From assembly GCA_002491245.1 (NCBI GenBank), contig DKVO01000017.1, forward strand, positions 582 through 45,575: a stretch of DNA of 44,994 nucleotides. The letters run 5' to 3'. Positions 13,718 to 22,100 of the stretch are shown here, one piece after another. Source of the DNA: Porphyromonadaceae bacterium UBA7176. GTDB taxonomy: Bacteria; Bacteroidota; Bacteroidia; Bacteroidales; Muribaculaceae. Every line of letters starts with the position of its first letter. Position 1 is the first letter of the stretch. Made by a program: the position numbers and the translations under genes. Below the pieces are notes generated by a model, which had not been told where the DNA came from, ran no database searches, and was given only the letters and a program-made list of their open reading frames with translations.

Positions 13718-16168
13718 TCATCGTATGATCACCTTGTGGGTGCCGGAAGGGGTGACGACGATATAGAGTCCGGCCGACGGCATGTCGATGCGTGCTGTGC
13801 CGGCTGCGTCGGTGATAGTTCCCGACACTTTGATGCCCGTGATTGTGTAGACGGTCACTGTGCTGCCCGGCTGTCCGGTGTATGTCAACGTCAAGCCGTC
13901 GGTGGTGAGGCTGTCGTTTGTGGCGATGCTTTCGATACCAGATACCATGTCGATCATCACTGTATTCGACGGGAGCGAGTAGCGGCCCTTAGCGTCGATG
14001 CCCTCTACATAGAAGCGTAGCAAAGTGGCGTCGGCCGGAACTCCGACCGTGCACGATTGCACATTGCCGACCTCGCGGCGGTCGATTATCTTGCTGAACG
14101 AGCGCGATGATGTGGTGACCGTCACATCGTCGAGAGCCACGTTGCCCGAACTCTTGTGGTAAACGAATCGGATCTGGTGCATCCCGTCGGGTATCTCGGT
14201 GCTCAAGGTCTTGCCGTCGTTGTTGTATTGCAAGAGGTTTGTGACGGTGTATACTGTCGCCCACCCGGCATTCTCGTCGGTGCGTGCCTGAAGTTCAAAA
14301 GAGCTTGAATTACTTGCGTTTGCTCCGGCGAGCCAGAAACTTACGTTGGTGATAGCCATAGAGTAGACTTCCGAGGTAAGAGTGTAGCCGTCTTTGGCGA
14401 ATTTGAGCGACGGAGCGCTTTTGCCGGTCAGGTTGGTCGATGTCGATTTGTAGATATCCGATGTGCTGCCGCTCCATTTCCAACCTTCAGGCAGTGAGAG
14501 TTTGTTGTTTGACCCAAACTCATGAGTCGTGCTTTCGGTACTGCCTCCTTCGCTGCCGCTCTCCACGGTCACGGCATACGACTCGGCACCGGGCATGGCT
14601 TCCCAGGTGAGCGTGGCGCTCGATGATGTGCCGTTGCCCGATACTGCCTTGGGGGCGCGGTTGGTGAAGTCGAGTACCTCGAAGCTTACCGTCCTGCCGT
14701 TCTCGGTGATTGCGGTGATGGGATAATTGACAGGTGTGCCGTCCCATGTCTTCATCGCTGGCGAACTTGTCGGGGTGAACGATGTGTTGCCCGAAGTGCC
14801 CGGGAAGGGGTAAGTAGCCATCGTCTTAAGGTTCATGTAGTCGGCTGTACCTCCGGCTTCGACAAGGTCGATACCTACCGGTGTGGCTCCGCTCGGGTTG
14901 TTGCCATCCCATACCGACTGGTTGAAATATACGTGCCATATCAGCAGTCCGTGGCCGGGGAGATATTTGTCCCAGCCGTCCTGCTGGCGATTCTCGACCA
15001 TGAAGAACTCGTTGTCGCGGTGGGTGGGGATGATATATCCTTCGCCGCCGCGCGACAGCGCTTCGAGAGTGTAGTTTGCCGGCCCGTCGAACTCTTTCGG
15101 GAAAGTCCACCCCATCGCGTTGCGCTCTACCGACGAGTAGTTGGGCGGAGTGCGGCCATCGTTGAGGTAAGGTCCGTAATCCATCACGTCGAAGTCGGAA
15201 GGCGTGGTGTAGTCGTATTCGTCTTCTGTATTATAAAGGTCGGGCAGTCCGAGCACATGCGAGAATTCATGGCAGAAAGTTCCGATGCCGTTCACTTTGC
15301 CGCCGGCTGCAATTTCGTTGGAGCATGTGTAGCCATAGAGCCGCTTGCCGTCGTAGGTGCCGCCGTTCCTTATCTCGAAGTTGTGGGGCCATACGGTGTT
15401 GGGCATAGACGAGGAGTTGTCGGCCTCGCCGTAGCCGGCATAGATCACAAACACATTGTCGATCTTGCCGTCGTTGTTGAAGTCAAACTCCGAGTAGTCG
15501 ATTTGGCTGTCCATCGCTTTCACGGCCTCGATGACCATCTCTTCCGGTCTGAGGTCATCTCCCCAATAATCGTTGGCACCGTAGTATGCCATGTTATGGG
15601 CAAGTTTGACCGGGCCGAGGACTACGAACTCCGGATCGAACGCGCCTCCCGACTGCTCGGTGAAATAATCGTAGGCCGAGCCGGTGGCTCCGTCCTCGCT
15701 GAAGCCGGTGGCATTGAGCTGACGGCTGAAATAATCCTGAGGGTTGGGAGTCTTGAACTTTACATCGGTATACTCCACCAGAAAGACCAGTATCTTCACC
15801 TTGCCGAGCCGGGGGAAGTCGTCGGAGAAATGTCCCAATCCGTGATATACCGAACCTGTCGATGATCCGGCGCGAGACAATGTTTGGACTCTTTTTGCTG
15901 CTTGTTCTGTGCGTCGGGTCTTGGCGCGGCTGCGGAGGCTTTCAATCCGGGCACTTGTGGCCGGGCGTATATAACCGTCGTTGTCGAGCATCATAGCGGT
16001 GCCTTCGCGGTCGATGAAGTAGTGTCCGTGTTCGTCGCCGACGGCGGAAACAGTCACTGTCGTGCCATCGGGTTGGGTGTATGTATGGTAGCCGCGCTTA
16101 GCTGGCAGAGCGTTAGCTACCGCACAGCCGAGTATTGCGGCTGTTGCAAGAATTGCAAGTTTTTTCAT
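13718..16168 (-). CDS. M6 family metalloprotease with T9SS-type C-terminal domain
   Basis: An 816-residue secreted zinc protease. It starts with a signal peptide (MKKLAILATAAILGCAVANA) and an N-terminal propeptide-like region. The M6 (immune-inhibitor-A-like) catalytic domain has H300-E301-x-x-H304 and then G307-L-P-D310. A calcium-loop-like DFNNDGKID (229-237) precedes it. Residues about 510-740 hold a fibronectin-III-like segment and a jelly-roll-like segment. The last 75 residues (TVTVYTITGIKVSG ... AGLYIVVTPSGTHKVII) fit the type A sorting domain recognised by the type IX secretion system. The product is thus probably moved across the outer membrane. It starts 13 bases after the DUF4919 gene. 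Confidence 0.9.
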   Translation of the reverse strand: MKKLAILATAAILGCAVANALPAKRGYHTYTQPDGTTVTVSAVGDEHGHYFIDREGTAMMLDNDGYIRPATSARIESLRSRAKTRRTEQAAKRVQTLSRAGSSTGSVYHGLGHFSDDFPRLGKVKILVFLVEYTDVKFKTPNPQDYFSRQLNATGFSEDGATGSAYDYFTEQSGGAFDPEFVVLGPVKLAHNMAYYGANDYWGDDLRPEEMVIEAVKAMDSQIDYSEFDFNNDGKIDNVFVIYAGYGEADNSSSMPNTVWPHNFEIRNGGTYDGKRLYGYTCSNEIAAGGKVNGIGTFCHEFSHVLGLPDLYNTEDEYDYTTPSDFDVMDYGPYLNDGRTPPNYSSVERNAMGWTFPKEFDGPANYTLEALSRGGEGYIIPTHRDNEFFMVENRQQDGWDKYLPGHGLLIWHVYFNQSVWDGNNPSGATPVGIDLVEAGGTADYMNLKTMATYPFPGTSGNTSFTPTSSPAMKTWDGTPVNYPITAITENGRTVSFEVLDFTNRAPKAVSGNGTSSSATLTWEAMPGAESYAVTVESGSEGGSTESTTHEFGSNNKLSLPEGWKWSGSTSDIYKSTSTNLTGKSAPSLKFAKDGYTLTSEVYSMAITNVSFWLAGANASNSSSFELQARTDENAGWATVYTVTNLLQYNNDGKTLSTEIPDGMHQIRFVYHKSSGNVALDDVTVTTSSRSFSKIIDRREVGNVQSCTVGVPADATLLRFYVEGIDAKGRYSLPSNTVMIDMVSGIESIATNDSLTTDGLTLTYTGQPGSTVTVYTITGIKVSGTITDAAGTARIDMPSAGLYIVVTPSGTHKVIIR

Positions 16169-16181
16169 GTCGTGTTTTTGG

Positions 16182-16925
16182 TTATTCTTCTGTAGGGTCG
16201 GTCATTTCCGACGGGTGTTTCTCAAAATACTGATGCAGCAATTCGCTTATGTTGAAGTAATATCCTTTGGGTTCGTGTTTGTCGTCGGCTTTGACTTCGA
16301 TGTAGTCGAAGTATGGAGGCTCAAACCGCTGGCTCGCGGCCGTGAGCTTCGAGAGGTTGAGGAAGTCGTACTCATGTTGCGGATACACTACGATGAACGC
16401 ATTGTCGGGGTCGACACCCGTTCCCGAGGCTGCGATTACAAGCAGAAGGTGGTTGAGCTTGTACTGCCATATTTTGGCGAGGTCGTATTTGCCGTTCTGC
16501 TCATAGACATAGATGCGGTTGGTGAGTTGCCGCAGGTCGACAGGATTGTCGTCGAGCACCTGCAAGGCATAGTCGAGCATCTTGCCGCGGTCGGCACGCG
16601 TACGCTTGCTTTTGGCATATATCGGTATCAGCTCCTGAAATAAGGCCTGGTTGGGAGCTTCGCGGTATGGGTCGTAGTCTTCCTGGAAAAGGGTGCCGTA
16701 GTAAAAATACTGGAAGTCGGTGGCGGTCATGGTAGTGTCGTTCGACATGAACGCCTTATAAAGTTTCGGATAGTAGTATTGCGAGTTCTCGTCGACCGAG
16801 GCTGCAGCTATGGCATCCATGTCGGGCGGCCCGAGCTCTGCCCGGGCATTTGTCTTCGGTTTGGCGAAAAGGCATGAGCCAGTCAACGCCACAAGAGCTC
16901 CAATTATCAAGCGTTTTATCTTCAT
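16182..16925 (-). CDS. DUF4919 family exported protein
   Basis: A 247-residue protein of the Bacteroidota DUF4919 family, function unknown. The start was placed at the ATG at 16925, because it yields an export signal (MKIKRLIIGALVALTGSCLF; the Cys may be a lipobox). The rest is helical, with family features such as SQYYYPKLYKAFMSNDTTMT, DFQYFYYGTLFQEDYDPY, QLTNRIYVYEQNGKYDLA and KGYYFNISELLHQYFEKHP. It is the first gene of a two-gene operon with the M6 protease. A -7 element (TAAATTTG, 16939-16932) lies just upstream, without a clear -33. Confidence 0.85.
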   Translation of the reverse strand: MKIKRLIIGALVALTGSCLFAKPKTNARAELGPPDMDAIAAASVDENSQYYYPKLYKAFMSNDTTMTATDFQYFYYGTLFQEDYDPYREAPNQALFQELIPIYAKSKRTRADRGKMLDYALQVLDDNPVDLRQLTNRIYVYEQNGKYDLAKIWQYKLNHLLLVIAASGTGVDPDNAFIVVYPQHEYDFLNLSKLTAASQRFEPPYFDYIEVKADDKHEPKGYYFNISELLHQYFEKHPSEMTDPTEE

Positions 16926-17023
16926 AACCCACAAATTTACGCAAAAATGACAAAAATAGGCCGTGAAACATGTTCTTTTTGACATTTTTTATATTATCCA
17001 TGCGTGTGCCGCAGATGTTTTTG

Positions 17024-17031
17024 TATTTTTG
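17024..17031 (+). promoter_or_regulatory. Candidate -7 element for the DUF6249/sigma operon
   Basis: TATTTTTG matches the Bacteroidota -7 consensus and stands about 105 bases before the DUF6249 ATG. No TTTG is found at the expected distance. The operon may therefore depend on another sigma factor, possibly its own. Confidence 0.4.
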
Positions 17032-17136
17032 TGCAAATTTTTTTTGAGATCCCATGTCACCTTTTGTTTGTCTTTCATGTCTTATATACGAGATGTCTCA
17101 GAAACCGAATAAACAAACGAAACAAGAATATTGAAT

Positions 17137-17526
17137 ATGGAATTTTTAGTACCAATATCTATCTGTGCGATACTGCCGATCTCAATTGTACTTGTAGTGT
17201 TTCTCGCGTCGATGTATAGTGAGAAAAAAAGAGCGCAAGTACTTATCAAAGCAATCGAGGCCAACAACAGCATCGATGCTGACAAACTTGCCGATGCGCT
17301 CAGGAAACCCAAAAAGACAGCTCTCGAAATTCTCAACCGCCGGCTGCTGTGGGGATGTATCTTCTCCTTGATCGGTATCGCGTTACTTGTCCTTGGATTT
17401 ATCAACAAAACAGAAGAAGCGATGGAATTCTTCTCTTTCGGAGGTCTCTCGTTAGCTCTCGGAGCGAGCTTCCTTATCGTTTACTTCGCAACCCGTAAGC
17501 AGGTGACGGATCAAAAAGAAGACTGA
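17137..17526 (+). CDS. DUF6249-like membrane protein
   Basis: A 129-residue protein with three predicted membrane segments (FLVPISICAILPISIVLVVF, LLWGCIFSLIGIALLVLGF and FGGLSLALGASFLIVYF). A charged cytoplasmic loop follows the first (EKKRAQVLIKAIEANNSIDADKL ... LRKPKK). This arrangement fits DUF6249 proteins, which in Bacteroidales often precede an ECF sigma gene. ATG at 17137 is used; a TTG two codons earlier is possible. The sigma gene begins 3 bases after its stop. Confidence 0.75.
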   Translation: MEFLVPISICAILPISIVLVVFLASMYSEKKRAQVLIKAIEANNSIDADKLADALRKPKKTALEILNRRLLWGCIFSLIGIALLVLGFINKTEEAMEFFSFGGLSLALGASFLIVYFATRKQVTDQKED

Positions 17527-17529
17527 CCA

Positions 17530-18006
17530 GTGGAGCGCCAACAGTTCATTTCACTTGTAGAGGGTTCGCAGAAAGCGTTCAGACGCTTTCTCGCGGCCCT
17601 CTGCTGCGGTGATCTGCAACTCGCCGACGATATAGCGCAGGAATCATATCTCAAAGCCTTTGTGTCTTGTGGCAGCCTGAAAAATCCCGACAGATTCAAG
17701 TCATGGATATTCCGTATCGGATACACCACATTCATAGACTGCAAGCGCTCGCAATGCTCCTATTCTGATTACAAGGCTGCCGAAGATATGGAAGCCGGCG
17801 AAAAAGCCGATGCTCCATTTGAATATCAGGCTCTTTATGCCGCCCTCGACAAGATCCCGGCTAAAGAACGCACTTCAATACTCCTTTTTTATATGGAGGG
17901 ATACTCTATCAAAGAAATTGCAGAGATAGAGGAAACATCGCAGGAGGCCGTTAAGCAACACCTTTCGCGCGGACGCTCGCATCTCCGCGGCATACTATCA
18001 AATTGA
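17530..18006 (+). CDS. ECF-type RNA polymerase sigma factor (GTG start)
   Basis: A 158-residue group 4 sigma factor that redirects RNA polymerase to a small regulon. Region 2 is seen at about 27-75 (GDLQLADDIAQESYLKAFVS ... FKSWIFRIGYTTFIDCKR). Region 4 lies at about 105-155 (LDKIPAKERTSILLFYMEGY, SIKEIAEIEETSQEAVKQHL, SRGRSHLRGIL). The GTG at 17530 is chosen because it gives the normal N-terminus (MERQQFISLVEGSQ) directly after the DUF6249 stop. The membrane protein encoded 10 bases downstream may hold it inactive, which is inference from gene order. Confidence 0.92.
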   Translation: MERQQFISLVEGSQKAFRRFLAALCCGDLQLADDIAQESYLKAFVSCGSLKNPDRFKSWIFRIGYTTFIDCKRSQCSYSDYKAAEDMEAGEKADAPFEYQALYAALDKIPAKERTSILLFYMEGYSIKEIAEIEETSQEAVKQHLSRGRSHLRGILSN

Positions 18007-18016
18007 AACAACCGCT

Positions 18017-18403
18017 ATGGAAGACGATAAAATAAGAGACTTGTTCAGCGCTTTTGACCCCGGGCTTTCGTCCGACATCCGATTTATGGATAAATTGCAG
18101 CGCAATATCGAGGCTGTAGATGAGGTGAGACGGCAAGTGGCGACAAACCGCCGGCGCAACAGGATTGCTCTCGCGGCCGCAGTTTTGTCGGGCTTCGTCG
18201 CCGGAGTGGTGTTGATGGTGCTGGTACAGATGTTCGGCGATTTCGGCTGGTCGTTCGACCTCGCCTTACCATATATCGGCACAAAGATCATGACTCTCGA
18301 TTGTGAGACCATCGCATGGATTGTCTCCGCCGCCATTTCGAGCATCATAGCTTTCAACGCCTACGAACTAACTCTGGCGAAGGCTCACGATAGATCTACT
18401 TGA
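18017..18403 (+). CDS. Small membrane protein, possible anti-sigma factor
   Basis: A 128-residue protein with a cytoplasmic N-terminus (MEDDKIRDLFSAFDPGLSSD, then a charged helix IRFMDKLQRNIEAVDEVRRQ). Two membrane segments follow (LAAAVLSGFVAGVVLMVLV and IAWIVSAAISSIIAFNAY). A short acidic N-terminal helix joined to a membrane anchor, right after an ECF sigma gene, is the layout of a membrane-bound anti-sigma factor. No known anti-sigma domain is recognised. Its last 8 bases overlap the convergent gene on the minus strand. Confidence 0.7.
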   Translation: MEDDKIRDLFSAFDPGLSSDIRFMDKLQRNIEAVDEVRRQVATNRRRNRIALAAAVLSGFVAGVVLMVLVQMFGDFGWSFDLALPYIGTKIMTLDCETIAWIVSAAISSIIAFNAYELTLAKAHDRST

Positions 18404-19112
18404 ACAGCAGCAGTTCGGTAGCGGTGAGGATGCGGCGTAAATGAGGCTTGAGCTCGCTGAACTCCGGCAGGTCTCCGTCCCAAAATTTCTCAAGAAATTC
18501 AGATAGTTCTTCTTCATCGAAGAAAGGGTTGGGCTTTACGTCATTGCGGTCTTTTTGCAGGCGGAAGTTGGCGAGTTTGATTATCAGCCGTAGCTCAAAA
18601 CAGTCGGGAGCGGGTTCCGACTCGCCGTTTATACGCAGGTCGTGCTGTTCGATCTGCTCTATCACGGCCTCGAGATATCCATCGATATGTTCATTCAATA
18701 CATCGAAGAGGTCTTTGACGATATATATAGCCTTCGAACGTGCTTTCAGATCTCCGGTCAGCAAATCGCGGAGGCAAAGCCATACGACAGCCAGAAATAC
18801 ATCGTTTTTATAGAGTGTCGCATCACGATACGGTATCATATATTTGAGGAAAAAGGCCCTGTAGGATAGGTCGCCGTAATCGGGCAGTTCATCAAGCCAA
18901 TGAGGGTTTGACATAATGTAGTCCGAAGCGGCTTGTATACATGGCTCTGCCTCTTCGTCGTTTTCACAGTCGGCAATGTCGGTGAGATATTTAAGCAGCC
19001 CTTCCGGCTGTTCTTCCTGCGACATAAAGTCAGGGCCCGACAGATTGCCTTGCGAGCGGAAGGTGTCGGATATGATACGCAGATCGTCGATCAGTTCACT
19101 TTTGTTTTTCAT
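18396..19112 (-). CDS. Acidic helical protein of unknown function, partner of the STAND protein
   Basis: A 238-residue protein that I do not recognise. It is acidic, rich in predicted helix and without signal peptide or membrane segment. Notable stretches are EEQPEGLLKYLTDIADCEND, YLEAVIEQIEQHDLRING and PNPFFDEEELSEFLEKFW. Its ATG overlaps the stop of the DUF4062-STAND gene by 4 bases (ATGA at 19112-19109), so the two are translationally coupled. The product is probably a partner, adaptor or regulator of that protein. Its 3' end overlaps the putative anti-sigma gene by 8 bases. Confidence 0.78.
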   Translation of the reverse strand: MKNKSELIDDLRIISDTFRSQGNLSGPDFMSQEEQPEGLLKYLTDIADCENDEEAEPCIQAASDYIMSNPHWLDELPDYGDLSYRAFFLKYMIPYRDATLYKNDVFLAVVWLCLRDLLTGDLKARSKAIYIVKDLFDVLNEHIDGYLEAVIEQIEQHDLRINGESEPAPDCFELRLIIKLANFRLQKDRNDVKPNPFFDEEELSEFLEKFWDGDLPEFSELKPHLRRILTATELLLFK

Positions 19113-22100
19113 GATTTGAATGCAGGTTTGAAAAGTTCTACGCCATTTATGTCGCTGTTCGTATCGATTAACTCCAGTGCGCGGCCACGGGTTATAGCCG
19201 CCTCTTCGGGATAGCCGTCAAGGTCCATGAACAAGGCCATGACATAGAGCCGCGTCAACTCCTGGTCGATGGAGTCGCCTTGCATGGCCGCGAGCCGGTG
19301 GTAAGCATCAATCGCCATGCTATGTTTGCCGTGGCGAAGCAGCACCAAGGCGTAGTTGGCCAAAGTGGATATATCTTCGCCGGGTTCGATTACCGATATG
19401 TCGAAATCTTTGCTTTTGACCGAATTATATAGCTCGCGGAGATACTTGAACCGGTCGCTGCCATCGATATCTGAGAAATTGTCGAGATATTCGTCGGTGC
19501 GGTTGGTCATGAAAAGGCAGTAATAGTAATCGCAGAGCGAGTCGTAGTCGAACTGTCTTACTTTGTTAAAAATATCGCAGGCTTCGTCGAAGTCGAATAT
19601 CCACATCTTGGCCCGGCCTATAATTTTGCAGATCGCGTTATCTGTATCCTTGTCAATCTCGATGCCATTTTTTTCGTCGCTGCAAACCTTGAGCATGTCG
19701 GAGACAAGCTCCATTAGAGTCACTGCCCCGAGGTGATAGCCGATCTGGCACTGAATGAGTTTCGACTTGAACTCATTTGTCGGGTTGCGGTCGTCGGGTG
19801 TGGCACAGCCGTATAACCCCAAGACTGCATTGGCCGCATTGGCAAGATTCATGTCGAGTATCATTTCGGTCAGCTTCAATACAGAGCCGGCGAAAGATAT
19901 ATTGTAGTCGTCCTGAGCGATGTTTAACTCTCCGAGTGCTTTGCCGACACAGCTACAGCCCCATTTGTAGTACTCGTTGAACTCTTCCTCGCCGTGTGCG
20001 ATCATCAGCATCACCGAGCCTGCATGGAGAGCAAGCTCCATGTTTCCGTCGTATTTGAATTGAGCCGAGCCCATGTTTCCTAAGCATCGGAGTGCTTCAG
20101 TCGATATTCCGTGAGCTTTCAGGGCTGCCTCAAGTTGGTGGACGTATATGGTTGTGGCTCTGTCAAAGGCCTCTGTATTCCAGCAGAACTCGGCGTAGTC
20201 GTGGGCGATAGCTTCGGCAAGAGGCCAGTCGGCATAGTTATGGGCTATCATTAACGCCTCGGCATAGTGCTTGTCGGCATCGTCGTTATCCGACTGCATC
20301 TCGTAGGCATATGCTATCGAACGTGTGATCCATGCCCGGGCACCATCGTTGAGCTCGCCACTGTAGCGTAGGGCCGATGTGTAGTTGTGTATGGCTATGC
20401 TCATGTTGCCGGCCTTGAACCCGTTGTTGCCCTTGACGAACAGGCGGTATACGTCGCTGTCGGTATCGGCATATCTGCTCATGGTCTCCAGATCGGGCGG
20501 AGTGTTGAGGGCGATGCTGTCGTCCTCCTCTTCCGATGTGTCGTCGTCCTGATCTTGCTGCATGGCTGCGTATTTTTTGAGTTGGTCGAGCAGCGGAAGA
20601 TATTCATCCACGAGCATACTGTCATCGTCGCCGAAATGTTCACGGCGTATCGAGCATGCCTTTTCCATTGCCTCGATTGCCTCGTCGAACCGGCCGGCGT
20701 TGAAGAGGGTCACGGCTAAATTTTGATACGGAATGGCTGTCTGGCCAGTGACAGGGAGATTGTAGCTTTCCATGATGCTTAAACCGGAGCGGAAAAGCTC
20801 GATAGCTTTATCGAAACGCTCTGCCAAGGCGTGTGCTTTGGCTTGGGCCAACGTGGCATCTACGGCGGTTGAAACATCACCGGCCTCAATATACATGTCG
20901 ATACATGTCGAGTAAGCCTCGTCGGCTTCGTCGATGCGTCCGAGATTTGAAAGTGCCTGGGCTTTGATGTTGACGATATGCGCTCGCTTTTCGGGTGTCA
21001 GGTCGAGAGTGAGAAGGTCGTCGCATACGATCAGCGCGAAGTCGGCAGCTTTGAGCTTCGAAATGGAAAGCAGAGCCATGCGCATGAACAGGTCATAGTA
21101 ATCGTCGGGAGACTTGTTCGTATGGGCGAAGTCGCGGTAGGACTTGAAGATATCGATGGCTTCTTTGTTGCGGCCAAGGCCGAGCAGGGCTGCAATCTTT
21201 CCATCGGCGACGCTGCGTGCGCTGTTGCTGTCGGCTCCGAGAAGTTTGGTGTATATAGCCTCGCTTCGCTCGAATAGCATGAGTGACTGTGCAAACTCCT
21301 CATTATCGAGCAGCATTGTGGCGCGGTTGTTATAGTTCATCGCCACGTCGAGATCGTCCTCGCCATTGAGTTTAGTATATATTTCAGTGCTCCGGCGCTC
21401 CATTTCCTCAGCTTTGTCGAATTCTTTAAGCTGCCAGTAAGTAGTTGCCAGATTGCTCATGGCTACAGCCACCTCAGTGTGCCATTCGCCATAGCGGCCG
21501 ATACGCTGTTGCAGAACATGCGACTGTATCTCGAGCGCTTCCCGGTAGAAGTAGTCCGATTTGAAATTCTCGCCGGCACTCAGCAGGGCCTCGCCGAGGT
21601 TGGAGTATATGTAGTCGGAATTATTGTCGTCGGGGCTCATCTCAAGAGCTTTGGCAAAGTTCGCGAAAGCTTTGGCCCATAGTCCTGTGTGGGCTTGATA
21701 TACCGCGAGCGAATTGAGCCAGGAGGCAATAAAGTCAGGTTCGCCCATCTCATGCGAGAAATGCCATTGCACCACATGTGTGCATAGCGCGACCTGTGCG
21801 GAGGTATAACCGGCATATTTGGTGAGTAGGGGCAGGAAACCGGCGATCTTGTCGCACCTCATGTGTATGTCGATCTCGAGCAACAACTTGTTTGGGTCGA
21901 AGATGCTGTTTGTTGGTCTGTCGTCTTTGTCGGTATCAAGATAGCACACAGGCGAGTAGACCGTAGGGTTGTCGCTGATCAGCGTAGCCCAGTAGTTTAT
22001 GAAGAAGGTGTCGCCACCGGAAAGGCTGGCGTTGAGGTAGTCGTATCTGCCTATGAAGGCATATAGTTCGGGCTTCATGCCAAGTTTCCAGTATTGGTAT

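Noticed and set aside
14933..15865. 310-codon plus-strand open frame opposite the M6 protease
   Set aside because: It is antisense to the catalytic region with the HEFSH motif, and its translation lacks protein-like patterning.
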